From: Costus lasius
Taxonomy: Eukaryota; Streptophyta; Magnoliopsida; Zingiberales; Costaceae
Reading direction: 5' to 3'
Length of the DNA stretch: 64,000 bases
NCBI GenBank assembly: GCA_027563935.2
Contig: CM050454.1
Span: 51,054,596-51,118,595 of the forward strand
This document shows positions 10,365 to 21,703 of this stretch, in pieces. The position numbers and the translations under genes were made by a program. Below the pieces are notes generated by a model. It made no database searches. It was not told where the DNA came from and was given only the letters and a program-made list of their open reading frames with translations. How positions within the stretch are numbered: position 1 is the first letter of the stretch; each line of letters starts with the position of its first letter.

Positions 10365-12243
10365 TGATGACACAAAAATTTATAATATATTTTGTGTCAT
10401 TTCATTAGTCTTTTTGTGTCATATTTATGCTCTTTTGCTTGTTTTTAAGCCTTATTTGTCAAATATTGCGGAATCTACACCATTTCTTGTTTTTCATCAT
10501 TTTTTAGGTAAAAGTGCCATATTTTGATGGATTTTGGAAGATTTGAGCACACCAAAGAATTCCATGCGTTGAGAGGAAGCTACTCGTCAATTTTCATGCA
10601 AATCAAAGCAAGTTTGAAAATTACACCCCGAGTGTAATTTTTATTATGACCCATAATTTTCTGTCTAGATTACACTCCGGGTGTAATATTTATTATGGCC
10701 TGTAATTTCTGCCCCAAAATGCACAGAAGCAAATTACGGCAGTGTCATAATAAAAATTTCACTACCATAAATTCGGCCTAGAAATCCATAGAAGAAATTA
10801 CGGCACTGTCGTAATTATTTTTACAGGCCATAATTTATGGCCAAGAATACACTGAAGAAATTACGGCACTACCGCAATATTTTTCATAGGCTATAATTTC
10901 ATGAAAATTTTCCACATAACAAATTTCAATATTACTGTAATCAAAATTTTGGGCCGTAATTACAAATTTTAAGCTTGAACGAGTCTTTTGCAGCCGCCTC
11001 TATTTCCAAAATTTTTGAAGCCAAATTGAGGAGATCCAGGGCACAATTTCAAAATTCATGAAAAGGAGATCGTTCTATAAGAGGAGGAGAAGATTTGAGG
11101 ATAAGAACAATCCAATTTCATCATCATTCGAGGGAGAAATCAACAAGGGCATCCCTAGGGCTCGGCCTCTCGCCGAGAGGATATACAGGAGAGGTTCGCC
11201 CAGGGGAGGAGATGATATACCAAAAATTTTTGATCGAAAGGAGTTCGATCGAGGGAGAAATCAATGAAGTAAATTTCAGCCGAAGGAAAACTCACGTTTA
11301 CTATAGCAGATATACTATTCACAGTACTGTAGTAGTACTGTAGCAGTCGAAATCTTTTAAAATTTTGGTGGTGTAAAATCAGTAACTTCTATTCTTCCTC
11401 GTTCGAATTCTAATCATGAATTTTTATTGTATTTTTAACTCTATGAAAGTGTATACTTCTCTTTGGGACATAGGGGTGTAATCCCCTTAATTTCATAATG
11501 ATTAGATAAACCTTAGTTCATCAGGGAACTCTTGTTATGATAATTCTGCTTAAGAGACGATTGTCTTTAATTTTTTCTAGTTTCATATTATCTACATGTA
11601 TTGGAGTTTTTGCGATATGGACCGAAAGGTGACTTGCAAGTACTTGGAACCCTAGAATCGTGATTTAGGAACTCAACGTAAGAAATTAGGTTTGTTCTTA
11701 TTTCTAGGTTTTAGAAGTTTATTGCCACGTTAATAATTTGACCTAGGATTGAGTTATTGAAATAAACATGATGATACTGTGTGAAATCAAGTATCGGATC
11801 GTTGGAGAACCTTAAGTAGAACCTGTGAAAATTATAGTATAAAAGTATGTAGCTTTCACTTGAGATGATTGACTTTGGATTTGGATGCACGAAAGTGATA
11901 TTTGAGTTCTTTGTCAATGATTTACTTTTATTTAACATTGAATAAATCTTGTGCGAAAGTGAGGATTTGTTCTTTGTAAATTGTCTACGCGAAAGCGAGA
12001 TGATTTTTTTATTAAGTAAATTATATCTTTATCATAATAAGAGTGGATTGACGATGCACTTATTTCCTTCTAGTCATAGAAATTAAGGTGGATGAAACCC
12101 TAGTCCCAGCTTTTCTCTCTGACTCTTCGTATACTTTCCGATTATTTGCTTGCATCGTATTCAGTTTGCTCAGCTAGTGAGAAAACAACTATTCAGTACT
12201 TAACACGTAGGTCTTTGTGGTTCGATTTCTTTTTATTACATCG
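10365..12243 (+). repeat. P 5' LTR, 3' end deleted
   Basis: It matches 17028-17510 plus 25396-26711. The match stops at about 12243 after TTTTTATTACATCG, while the 3' LTR goes on about 30 bases to ACACAACA. The deletion also took the primer site. The section 10620-10960 is a run of degenerate palindromes with TTACGGCACTGTCGTAA-like cores spaced 60-80 bases apart. Small reading frames at 11058-11343 recur only because LTRs recur. Confidence 0.85.
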
Positions 12244-12616
12244 TATTCGGTTAATATCAAAATAGTTGTTAGTATTGCTAGACTAAGTTTTATTTGTTTT
12301 AGATTTAACTTTGTTTTCTTTTTTTGCAGGTTTTGGATTTCACAAGTTGTGACAGAACTGTGATTTCTGAAAATTTTGAATTAGCTTGTGTTTTGTGTTT
12401 TTTGTTTTTTTATATATTTTGGCAAAAAAAATTTTAAAAAAAATTCTGATTGATTGATCTTGGATAATCTTTCTGTTTCTATTTTGAAAATTCGGAGTAT
12501 ACACGATTCTTCTATTTGTCTGTACACAACACTCTTAGATCTTGATAGATTTTATTTCCTATTAACTTTGAGATCAAAAATTTTTCTAGCTGTGTAGAAA
12601 GCTTTAATTTGAAGAT
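12244..12616 (+). other. P leader before its gene
   Basis: From TTAATATCAAAATAG (12251) onward it matches M's leader on the minus strand (23209-23450). It is AT-rich. CTTTTTTTGCAG at about 12320-12330 looks like a splice acceptor but is not kept exactly in M. Nothing else is recognised. Confidence 0.6.
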
Positions 12617-13918
12617 ATGTCTTTTAATCACAACTCATGGGCAACTGAAAGTGGTGAAGTATACATGCCACAAGGTAAGTATGAAGATGATTCATTGTGC
12701 ACTCTTGCATAAAGGGTAAATTCTTTGACCCATAAATTAGACACTTTTAATATGCACCCTGTTAGGACATCTTATTCTCCTATTAGATGCGATATTTGTG
12801 GATCTTTTGATCATTATACTTCTGATTGCCTATTTTAAATTTCTCAAAATCACAATTCACCACGATACCAAGATGATCAATATTATTCTAGATGGAAAAA
12901 TCAAACATCTTTTTATGAGGATTGCTCAAATCATGATTCTGAACCATACTTTGAGGATACTGAAGAATCAAGGTTAGCATCCATGCTTGAAAAATTTATG
13001 ACTAATCAAAACCAGATCATGACAAATCGAAGTAAGGAAATTGAGGATCTTAAGGGAATAGTTACTCAACTTACTTCTCAAGTAGAATTTATATCTACTA
13101 ATACTGAAATTTTAGAAACCCAGATAGCACAACATGCTTGTTTATTTGAGTTTGATTTGAAAACTGAAGAAATTGATTTAGAAAAGTCCTTCTCTGATTT
13201 TGATTGTTTTGAAATTGATTCTTTTGTGAACATTATTGAATCTCACTCTGATTTTGATAATTGTGAAATTGATTCATTTGATAAATTATTTGTGGAAAGG
13301 TTTGAGGAAATTGATTTTGAAAAATCCCCTTTTGATTCTAGTGATAGTTTTGAATTTGATTCATTTGATGATATATTATTTGTGGTTGAATCTGATTAAG
13401 GATATGAGGAAACTGATTTGGAAAAGTCTCACCCTGATTTTGTTGGTAATTTTGAAATTGATAAATTATTTGATGAAGTGCATGAGGAACTTGAAAAGGA
13501 TTTGAATATTACAAATATTAATGAATCTCACCCTGATGTTTTGCCCATATCTACTGTTGAACCTTCTGATTTATTTGAGAAATTATACTATATGGAGGAG
13601 CCTAATTTGAGACAGAAAAATTATTTTGATGATCCAATACTTGAATCTTTTAATGGAAGTCCTATTGCAATTGAAGATATAATTTTGAAGAAATGACTAA
13701 TGATTTTGCTTTTTGATAAATATAGGAAGATCATTGAATATCCTTTGAGTGGAATTGAAAATATTGATATCGATTTCTGCATATTTGAGAAAACCACGTC
13801 GATCGTGATTTATATAAAATTTTGGATGTTTGGATTAGTGGCTAAACTTCTAGGACAACGGAAGTGTAGAAAATTATATGCTATTTACTATGGTACTGAT
13901 CCACCTGCTTCACCATGA
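12617..13918 (+). pseudogene. P zinc-knuckle, acidic-repeat protein
   Basis: The ATG at 12617 matches M's start (MSFNHNSWA here, MSFHHNSWA in M). One frame of 434 codons runs to the stop after FGTDSPTSP-like residues (GTDPPASP), broken only by nonsense codons at about 12710, 12836, 13397 and 13694, with no frameshift. CDICGSFDHYTSDC (about residues 62-75) is a CCHC zinc knuckle. A coiled-coil-like stretch, LEKFMTNQNQIMTNRSKEIE, follows. From about residue 180 come repeats of 30-40 residues built on EIDLEKS-FDxFEIDSFD. The end has a hydrophobic segment. Zinc knuckles suggest nucleic-acid binding, perhaps a Gag substitute; the rest resembles no family I know. Confidence 0.7.
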
Positions 13919-13930
13919 TATTTGAGTTTT

Positions 13931-13978
13931 GGTCAAGCTATGGACCTAAAAATTAGCGCTTCTTGGGAGGCAACCCAA
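13931..13978 (+). promoter_or_regulatory. Conserved GGGAGGCAACCC motif after P gene
   Basis: GGTCAAGCTATGGACC, then AGCGCTTCTT, then GGGAGGCAACCC (13965-13976), a few bases after the stop codon. It is the same motif as at 5007-5050 (T1) and 21649-21693 (M), in the same place relative to the last gene. Confidence 0.65.
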
Positions 13979-14059
13979 GCACTCTTACTTAAGTTTATTT
14001 TTTTTTATTTTAGTTTATTTTTAGAGTTAATTTTTCTTCTCTTTTTGCATGGAAAATCA

Positions 14060-14410
14060 AACTTTGCGCAAAATACGGCACTATCGTATTGGAAATTACG
14101 GGCCATAATTTAGGGTGTTTTTCATCCAGAAACTTTTGAGCGTTTTACGGCACTACCGTAAGAAATTTTATGTGTCATAATTTGGGGTAATTTTTATACA
14201 GAAAGTTTTTTTTTTGGCTTTTACGGGAGGGCCGTAATAATTTTCACGTGCCGTATTTTTGAGTGATTTTTGATCCGATAGTTTTGAATTTTTATGAAAA
14301 ATACGACAGTGCCATAACCATTTTCACGGTGCCGTAATTCCAGCACATTTATGACCAGAAAATTTTGTGTATATTACGGCACTGCCGTAAGGAATTTTAC
14401 ACCCGTAATT
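14060..14410 (+). repeat. Array of TTACGGC-NNN-GCCGTAA palindromes in P
   Basis: Five degenerate copies at roughly 75-80 base steps. The best is perfect, TTACGGCACTGCCGTAA at 14374-14390. Others are TACGGCACTATCGTA near 14074 and TTACGGCACTACCGTAA near 14145. The same palindrome lies in the LTRs of P and M, so this internal array may have come from LTR sequence. Confidence 0.7.
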
Positions 14411-16483
14411 TAAAATCTGCATTCTATTTATCTGATTAGGTGTGTTCTTGTGGTGTTTTTAAGAAACTGGAGTAGCAAAACTTTTGATCTTTGGCACAAT
14501 TTGGAACTAAACATCTTTTACTATTATTTGGATATTTTTGTTAAATTTTAAAGTTCATGGATCATCTTATAACACATAGCATCTTTTGGTAACTGTTTAA
14601 TTCCTGCAGTCAGTTTTATTTACTGATCTGATTAGTGTTTTTGCTGCAAGTATTTAAGATGCTTTAATGAGTTGAACCCTGATCTTTCACATGAAATAGG
14701 GAGTACATGTTTCGTTCTATCTCGTGGATTAGTTGTTTTCATTAAAATATTTTTGAATCATTCTAGAAAGCATGACAACTTTTAAAGTCTGATTAATTTC
14801 TGTGCAGTTCTAATTTAGTAATCTGATTAGCCCTCTTTCTGTTAATACCCTAAATTCCTAACAGGTATTGATCCTTTAATTTTTATATGCCTGGAAAGAA
14901 CAAGTTTTACTCTACCTTTTGGCTTTCTCTATTTTCTTTATGGATCAATAAATCTATTCTTGGGTATAGCTACTCTTCGTAACTGAATCAGTAGGCTGCT
15001 ATGCTATCCTTGGACACCTGCAGCTTCTTCTCCAGATTCATAGCGCCTCTGATTACCAGCCACTACCGCTTCTTCAGCGCTCGTCATCTTCAGATCTACC
15101 AGCCGACAATCTACTACATTGTCGTCCACCAGAAAATTTTGCCAGAGCACCACCACCAGCCTCTTACTTCTTTTGCTACCTCTATTTCCATTGATTTTAT
15201 TTATTTTTGCAGTAGAATCTTCATTAGTGATTCTAATTTTTTTTTATCTATGCAGTGTCATCTCTTGCCACCCACCAGCTGACGACTTCGCCTTAAGGAC
15301 TGTAGTCTCCAGCAGGCCACTAGAGACTACGCATCATCACACTACTGTCGGCACCATCATCTTCATTGCTAGCAGCTCTTCAGCTAGCATCTGTTCCACC
15401 TCTGCTTCTCGCCTGCATAAACTCTTTCCACCGGCACCCTCTTTGGACCTCCAACAATATCTCTGATTACACTTTGAGAAAAATACTATTTTTTGCTTAT
15501 GTAAGATACTATTTTTGGTCTGAGCCTTATGTATCTAAAAATTATGCAGGTAAAATTTTCATAAGGTACATCTTTGAGGACAGTTTAGCCGCATCTGCCC
15601 CGATGCAACACCCTGAACATCGATTGAGCTTGCTATATAGTTTTGTGAGTATCGTTTGCACTCTCTTGTATTCATGATTATTTCATATGGTTGCATCTTT
15701 GATTTTATCATGGTTGTATCACTTTATGGTTTTATCTAGAAAAGTTATTTATGGATATATGGATTCATTGTTTTGTTCTGATGTGACTATGTAAGTCTAC
15801 CCTTTTTCAAATTGGTTTTATGGATATGATAAGATTGATGATTGTAAAACTTTTAATTTGATGATATGTTTTTCCTAGATAAGGTACATCTTTGAGGACA
15901 GTTTAGCCGCATCTGCCCCGATGCAACACCCTGAACATCGATTGAGCTTGCTATATAGTTTTGTGAGTATCGTTTGCACTCTCTTGTATTCATGATTATT
16001 TCATATGGTTGCATCTTTGATTTTATCATGGTTGTATCACTTTATGGTTTTATATAGAAAAGTTATTTATCGATATATGGATTCATTGTTTTGTTCTGAT
16101 GTGACTATGTAAGTCTACCCCTTTTTCAAATTGGTTTTATGGATATGATAAGATTGATGATTGTAAAACTTTTAATTTGATGATATGTTTTTCCTAGATG
16201 GGTGGATTTTCCTATAATGATGAATGTTTATGCATATTTATGCATGTCAATGCTTGTGAATGGAGATATACCTCTTATGCCGAATTTATTTCTTCAATAT
16301 ATATCTACTTGTTGAAATCCTTCATTGATTGATGCATATAATTTTGGGTAGGTATGTTGTTTGATGAATGCAATCTAAGAGTGAAACATCTTACTATTTG
16401 AATTGATGTCTATTGATTAACCTAGTTGATGTTCAATTTATCTTACTATTGTTTGGGAAGAAAGAGTCCAAGATCCAAAAAAA
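14411..16483 (+). other. P 3' noncoding region with low-complexity coding-like patch
   Basis: AT-rich DNA with no recognised gene. The patch 15001-15475 is richer in C and partly matches M on the minus strand at 20479-20720: both read SSRPLE, then TVG, then SFHRHPL, but in P the frames shift between these. It may be a decayed second gene in the place where some Athila elements have an env-like gene, or captured host DNA. I cannot decide. Confidence 0.4.
15561..16197 (+). repeat. 318-base direct tandem duplication in P
   Basis: Copy one 15561-15878, copy two 15879-16197, each opening ATAAGGTACATCTTTGAGG. By eye they differ at only two bases plus one extra C in a TACCC run, so the duplication is recent compared with P's LTR divergence. 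M has no second copy. Confidence 0.92.
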
Positions 16484-16640
16484 GAGAGAGACTCCCCTAC
16501 TTGGCACTGCGTAAAATTGGCAGTGGTACCAAAGATATGGGTTGAAGTCTGTAAAAAAAAAAGAGAGAGAAAAAGAGAATGACTCCTCTACTTGGCACTA
16601 CGTAAAATTGGCAATGGTACAGAAGATAAGAGTTGAAGTC
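16484..16640 (+). repeat. Duplicated stem-loop near P 3' end
   Basis: Two copies, 91 bases apart, of ACTTGGCACTGCGTAAAATT and the following GGCAGTGGTACC. In the first, CACTG (16505-16509) pairs with CAGTG (16521-16525). In the second the arms read CACTA and CAATG. M has two copies of the same hairpin and T1 has one. Confidence 0.7.
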
Positions 16641-16989
16641 CAAATAAAAAGTGTGTATCAATGTGGGTACATGCCATCAATAATAAAAAAAAAGAGATAA
16701 ATATTTTTAGTGGAAAAAGATTTTGGATATCCTATTCCTGTAACAAAGGTATGATAGATTTAAACTGAAACAAAGGTAAAATCATGCGATTGAGATTCTG
16801 TTTATTATGCGAGTTGCGAAATTTTCTTTGATCAAAGTTGTGAATCTTAAAAATTAAATTCAGAGGATGATGTATTTATCTGAAATTTTGTGTAATAGTT
16901 CGTGGAATATTTCATGGGTATATTTTAGAAATTTATTTTTCATAAAAGAGCATATTTTCCATACTTAGCATTGTTCTTTATTCTATTCA

Positions 16990-17027
16990 TTCGCTTGAGG
17001 ACAAACAAAATTTGAGCCTTATGTATT
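16990..17027 (+). promoter_or_regulatory. P polypurine-like tract beside 3' LTR
   Basis: CGCTTGAGGACAAACAAAAT at about 16992-17011, then GAGCCTTATGTATT, then the LTR at 17028. The same string stands in M and T1. It is the expected place for plus-strand priming, though it is not purely purine. Confidence 0.6.
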
Positions 17028-17510
17028 TGATGACACGAAAATTTTAATATATTTTGTGTCATTTCATTGGTCTTTTTGTGTCATATTTATGCTCTTTTGC
17101 TTGTTTTTAAGCCTTATTTGTTAAATATTACGGAATTTACACCATTTCTTATTTTTCATAATTTTTAGGTAAAAAGTGTTATATTTTGATGGATTTTGGA
17201 AGATTTGAGCACACCAATAGATTCTAGGCGTCAAGAGGAAGCTACCCGTCCATTTTCATGCAAATCAGAGCAAGTTTGAAAATTACACCGCGGGTGTAAT
17301 TTTTATTATGACCTATAATTTTCTGCCCAGATTACACCCCGGGTGTAATATTTATTATGGCCAATAATTTCTGCCCAAAAATGCACAGAAGCAAATTACG
17401 GCAGTGCCGTAATAAAAATTACACTACGTAATTTTGGACTAGAAATCCATAGAAGAAATTACGGCATTGCCGTAATTATTTTTATAGGCCGTAATTTCTG
17501 GCTAAAAATA
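17028..17510 (+). repeat. P 3' LTR, first part
   Basis: It begins TGATGACACGAAAATTTTAA and matches the 5' LTR from 10365. It is cut at 17510 by M; the rest resumes at 25396. It contains perfect palindromes TTACGGCAGTGCCGTAA (17396-17412) and TTACGGCATTGCCGTAA (17459-17475). The M target-site copy AAATA is 17506-17510. Confidence 0.9.
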
Positions 17511-19313
17511 TGATAGGCCGAAAGGGAACACTACAAGTCTTGCACGCGTGTACCTTGGACTAATTCCCGGCAACGGCGCCAAAAACTTGATAGGCTTCCG
17601 CAAGTGCACAGAACTATCGAAGTAATAAAGAAAAGTATCAAATCCACAGGGACCTTATTATTAAGTACCAAATAGGGGTATTCTTACTAGCTAAGCGAAC
17701 CGATTCTAGTGCAAAGTAATAATGGAAAACACAGGAACTCAGATAATCAGAGAGATAAATATGGGACTAGGGCTTCATCCACCTTAATTTCAATGATAAG
17801 ATATAAATAAAAAGGTTCGTCAATCAAATCTTGCTACGATAAAGACCTAATTTACTTTATAAAGGGATTATCTCACTTTCGTGCAGACAATCACACAGAG
17901 ATAAATCCTCACTTTCGCGCAAGATTTATCCCAAGCTAAAGATAAGTAAATCATCAATCAGAGAATTCAAAGATCACTTTCGTGCATCCGAATTCTAGGT
18001 TGATAATCTCTAGTGGAATCTCAGGATCACTTTCGTGCATCCGAGTCTCTACACTAGTTCTACTCATGGATCTCCAACGTTCCGATCCTCACTTTCGTGC
18101 AAGATCTCCATGTTTGACAAATAGACATCGATCTATAGATACATGTTATAATCATGGCAATTATTCTACTAGAACAGATCAAATAGGATCTACCTAAGGA
18201 AGGGTTCCTAACATGCAATTCTAGGGTTCCAAGCTCTCAAGCAAATCACCTTTCAGTCTCATTGCAAAAACTCTAAGAACATAATTAATAACATGCAATT
18301 ATAGAGAATCTAAGCACAATTTATCACAAGAGTAAAATTATCACAACAAAGATTATCATGACGAAAGAAAAGAGTTATCTAATCATTAAAAATCAAAGGG
18401 ATTAAACCCTATGTCCCAATATAGGATTAAGCTTGCATGGAGGAAGAATTACAATAAAACATGTTTTCAAATAGTCAAAAATCGAAGAAGGGAAGAAGAA
18501 AGGTTACAAAACAGGTGCTGTAATGAAATTACAGCACTGTAATTTGCAGGAAAACTCGATGAATAGTGCTATCACCACCAATTTCATCGATTCCTCCTCC
18601 AATCGAACTCCTCTTCCTCTGAAACTTCTGGTGCATCCTCCTCTCCTCTAGGCGAAGCTTCTAAATGAAAATCATGGCCTGAGGTGTCCTCTACGCCTCT
18701 CGATGCGAGGCCAAACCCTAGCCGCTTCTCTGGCGATTTCTCCCTCGATACTACATAAACGTTCCTCCTTCCACTTCAAGCATCTTCGTCGCTTAAAGAC
18801 AAGTCTGGAACATCTTTCAGAGCTCGATTTGGAGCTCTAGATCAAACGTTATGGCCCTCACAAGTTTTAGGCCCGTAAGAGTCGCGCGACTAGGTGCAAA
18901 TTACGGCCGTAAAATAAATTACGGCAGTGCCGTAACATCAACTGAACTTTCTGGTCAGAAATTGCTCTAAATTATGGCCCGTGTTATTGTTTACGGCTCT
19001 TCCATATTTTGGGCAGAAATTACACCCGTAATATCTATCCATTACACCCGGCGTGTATTTTTCAAATTCGCTCCGATTTGCATGAAAATTAGCGGGCGGC
19101 TTCGTTTCGACGTCCTGAATCCATTTGTGCGCTCAAATCCTTCAAAATCCATCAAAATATGGCACTTTTATCTGAAATTCATGAAAAACAAGAAATTCTA
19201 TAGATTCCGTAATATTTAGCAAATAATGCTTAAAAACAAGCAAAAGTTAATAAATATGACACGAAAAGAAATATAAAATGGCATGAAATTTACTATAAAT
19301 TTCGGTGTCATCA
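17511..19313 (-). repeat. M 3' LTR with one extra 77-bp terminal unit
   Basis: The core LTR 17588-19313 starts TGATAGGCTTCCGCAAGTGC and ends GGTGTCATCA. To its left, 17511-17587 is one extra unit that starts TGATAGGCCGAAAGGGAACA and ends with a primer-site copy and AAAACT. The target duplication lies outside this unit, so the unit is part of the integrated LTR. A TTACGGCAGTGCCGTAA palindrome is at 18919-18935. Confidence 0.88.
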
Positions 19314-21640
19314 AATACATAAGGCTCAAACTTTGCTTGTCCTCAAGCAAAAATAAAAAATTGATCATAAGAATAACCTTTTCATGCTCAATAAATTTCT
19401 AAAATACAACCCATCAATGAAAAATTCCACCAATTGATTTACAAAACTTCAAATAAACATATTATCCTTAGAACTCAACCCTTTAGATTCACAATTCAAT
19501 TAAATAAAACCTTGCAACTTGTATAATAAATAGAATTTTCAATCTCATGATTTCACCCAGTTTTCAGTTCAAATCTATCATGCTTTTGTTTACAGGAATT
19601 AGGTTTCTAAGATCTTTTTCCACACATGATTTTTTTTTATTTTATTTGTTTTTGTGAAGATGGCATGTACCCACTTAGATACACACGTTTTATTTTTGAC
19701 TTCAACTCTTGTCTTCGGTACCACTGTCAATTTTACACAGTGCCAAGTAGAGGAGTCTTATTATTTTTCATGCATAGACTTCAACCTATCTCTTAGGTAC
19801 CACTGTCAATTTTACACAGTGCCAAGTAGGGGAGTCTCTCACTATTTTTATGGATCTTGGCTTCTTATTTCCCAACAAATAGCAAAATAGACTAAAAACA
19901 TCTACTAGGTTGATCAATTGACATCAATTCAATAATCATACTCATATACTCATTTTATTCAAAAGGAATAGTTTCACCTTTAGATCTTATTCTTCAAATA
20001 ACACATCTACCCAAAATTTCATGCATCAACCAATGTCAAATTTCAAAAATAGATATGCACTGAAGAAATAAATCTAACATGATAGGGTTTTTCTCTAGTC
20101 ACAAGTATAAATACTCACATCATCAAGGAAGACATTTTATCAAAAGAAATTTTATCAATAAATCATGCCATCATATGGTAGAAAGTGGATCATATGTTTT
20201 CATCAATTTTAACAACAAATTTGAATAATATCATCATCAAAACAATGAGTTCCATATATCCATAAAATCATTTTTCAAGAGAAAACCAAATAGTAGTATA
20301 AATATGATAAAGTCAAAGATGCACTATAAGAAATAGTCATTAATAAGAGAGCACAAGTGATACTCACAAAACTAAATAGATCATGCTCAATCATTGTCAG
20401 GCCAATGCAGCTGGGTCCAAAGATATGCCTTTTGAAAATTTCCTGCAAAATTTAAGGTACATAAGGCTCACATAAGGCTCAGATCAAAAATAGTCTCAAA
20501 AAAATAATAATGATAAAAAATAATCTCAAGAGAGGATCAGAGATGTCGCTGGAAGTTTGAAGAGGATGCCGGTGGAAAGAGTCGAGCAGGCAAGAAGTAG
20601 AGGGTGAACAGAGGCTAGCTGAAAAGCTGCTGTCAATGATGATGCCAACAGTAGAGTGAGCAATCTCTAGTGGCCTGCTAGAGATCACAGTCCTGGAGGT
20701 GAGATCGTCGGGCTATGTAAGAGATAATACTACAAAAATTGAAAATCAGTCACTAATGAATATTCTACTGCATAAATAAAATAAATGGAATAAGAGGCAG
20801 TAGAAGAAGTAAGAGTTTGCATATGGTATGATCTAGTGTCGATGGCTGGAAACAGTGATGTCAGAGGCAGATGCAGTGGTGGCTAGATGTGGAAGACAGT
20901 TGCTCTTGAAGATTTCTGAATCTGGATACAAAATAAGCAATAACTGGTAGAAAGCAAACTGTGCAGTTTTTGAATTTTTTATCAGAAGTAGCCATACCCT
21001 AGAATAAAATTTAATTATCAAAATAGAAAATAGACAGAACCATGAAATAGAATAAGATATGTTCTTTTTAGAAGTATAAAAATCAAAGGATCAAAATCTA
21101 TCAGAAATTTAGGGCATCAGCAGAAAGAAGGCTACTCAGATTACAAAACTGCAAAAACTGCACAAAAGTTATCAAATTCGAAAAGTTGCTATGTGTCCTA
21201 GAATGATCGAAAAATATATTAATGAAAATAACTATTCCATGAGATAGAATGACACACGAACTTCATATTCCAAGTGAAAAATCTGGATTTCAAGTCACCG
21301 AAACATCTTAAAAAGTGGCAGCAAAAGTGCTAGTCAGAACAGTCAGAAAAAAAAACTGCTACAGAAATTAATCATAATGAAAAAGTTACTGTATGTTTTA
21401 GAATGATCGATGGACTCTAAAATTCTGAAAAAATATCTAGATGATAGACAAAGATGAGTAGTTCAATGCTGTGCCAAAGATCAAAATTTTTCTAAAACCA
21501 ATTTATAAAAATTGCTGCAAGAAAACACTTACTCAATAAGCAATCAACAGGAGGAAAAATGCAGTTCTTTTTTTTTTTCAAAAATAACAAAAAAATTAAT
21601 ACTAAAAACAAACTAGGATAAAAGAAACTAAAGTAAGATA
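19314..21640 (-). other. M 3' noncoding region and polypurine-like tract
   Basis: On the minus strand GCTTGAGGACAAGCAAAG (about 19335-19352) followed by TTTGAGCCTTATGTATT abuts the LTR. The rest is AT-rich, with the duplicated hairpin at 19698-19850 and a patch at 20479-20720 similar to P 15280-15480. No gene is recognised. Confidence 0.6.
19698..19850 (-). repeat. Duplicated stem-loop near M 3' end
   Basis: Two copies 79 bases apart of GGTACCACTGTCAATTTTAC followed by ACAGTGCCAAGTAG. The pairing arms are CACTG (19722-19726, 19801-19805) and CAGTG (19738-19742, 19817-19821). Confidence 0.75.
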
Positions 21641-21648
21641 GAGGGCTT

Positions 21649-21693
21649 GGGTTGCCTCCCAAGAAGCGCTAATTTTAGGTCATTAGCTTGACC
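21649..21693 (-). promoter_or_regulatory. Conserved GGGAGGCAACCC motif after M gene
   Basis: On the minus strand GGTCAAGCTAATGACC, then AGCGCTTCTT, then GGGAGGCAACCC, starting ten bases past the stop codon. Same motif and place as in P and T1. Confidence 0.65.
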
Positions 21694-21703
21694 AAAAATC
21701 AAA

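Noticed and set aside
11058..11343. KRRRRF-rich short frames in the P LTR as a gene
   Set aside because: They are short, shifted between the two LTR copies, and lack any domain; best read as LTR sequence.
12318..12331. An intron in the P/M leader like that of the copia family
   Set aside because: CTTTTTTTGCAG looks like an acceptor but M reads GCAAG there, and I find no matching donor with a start codon in the LTR.
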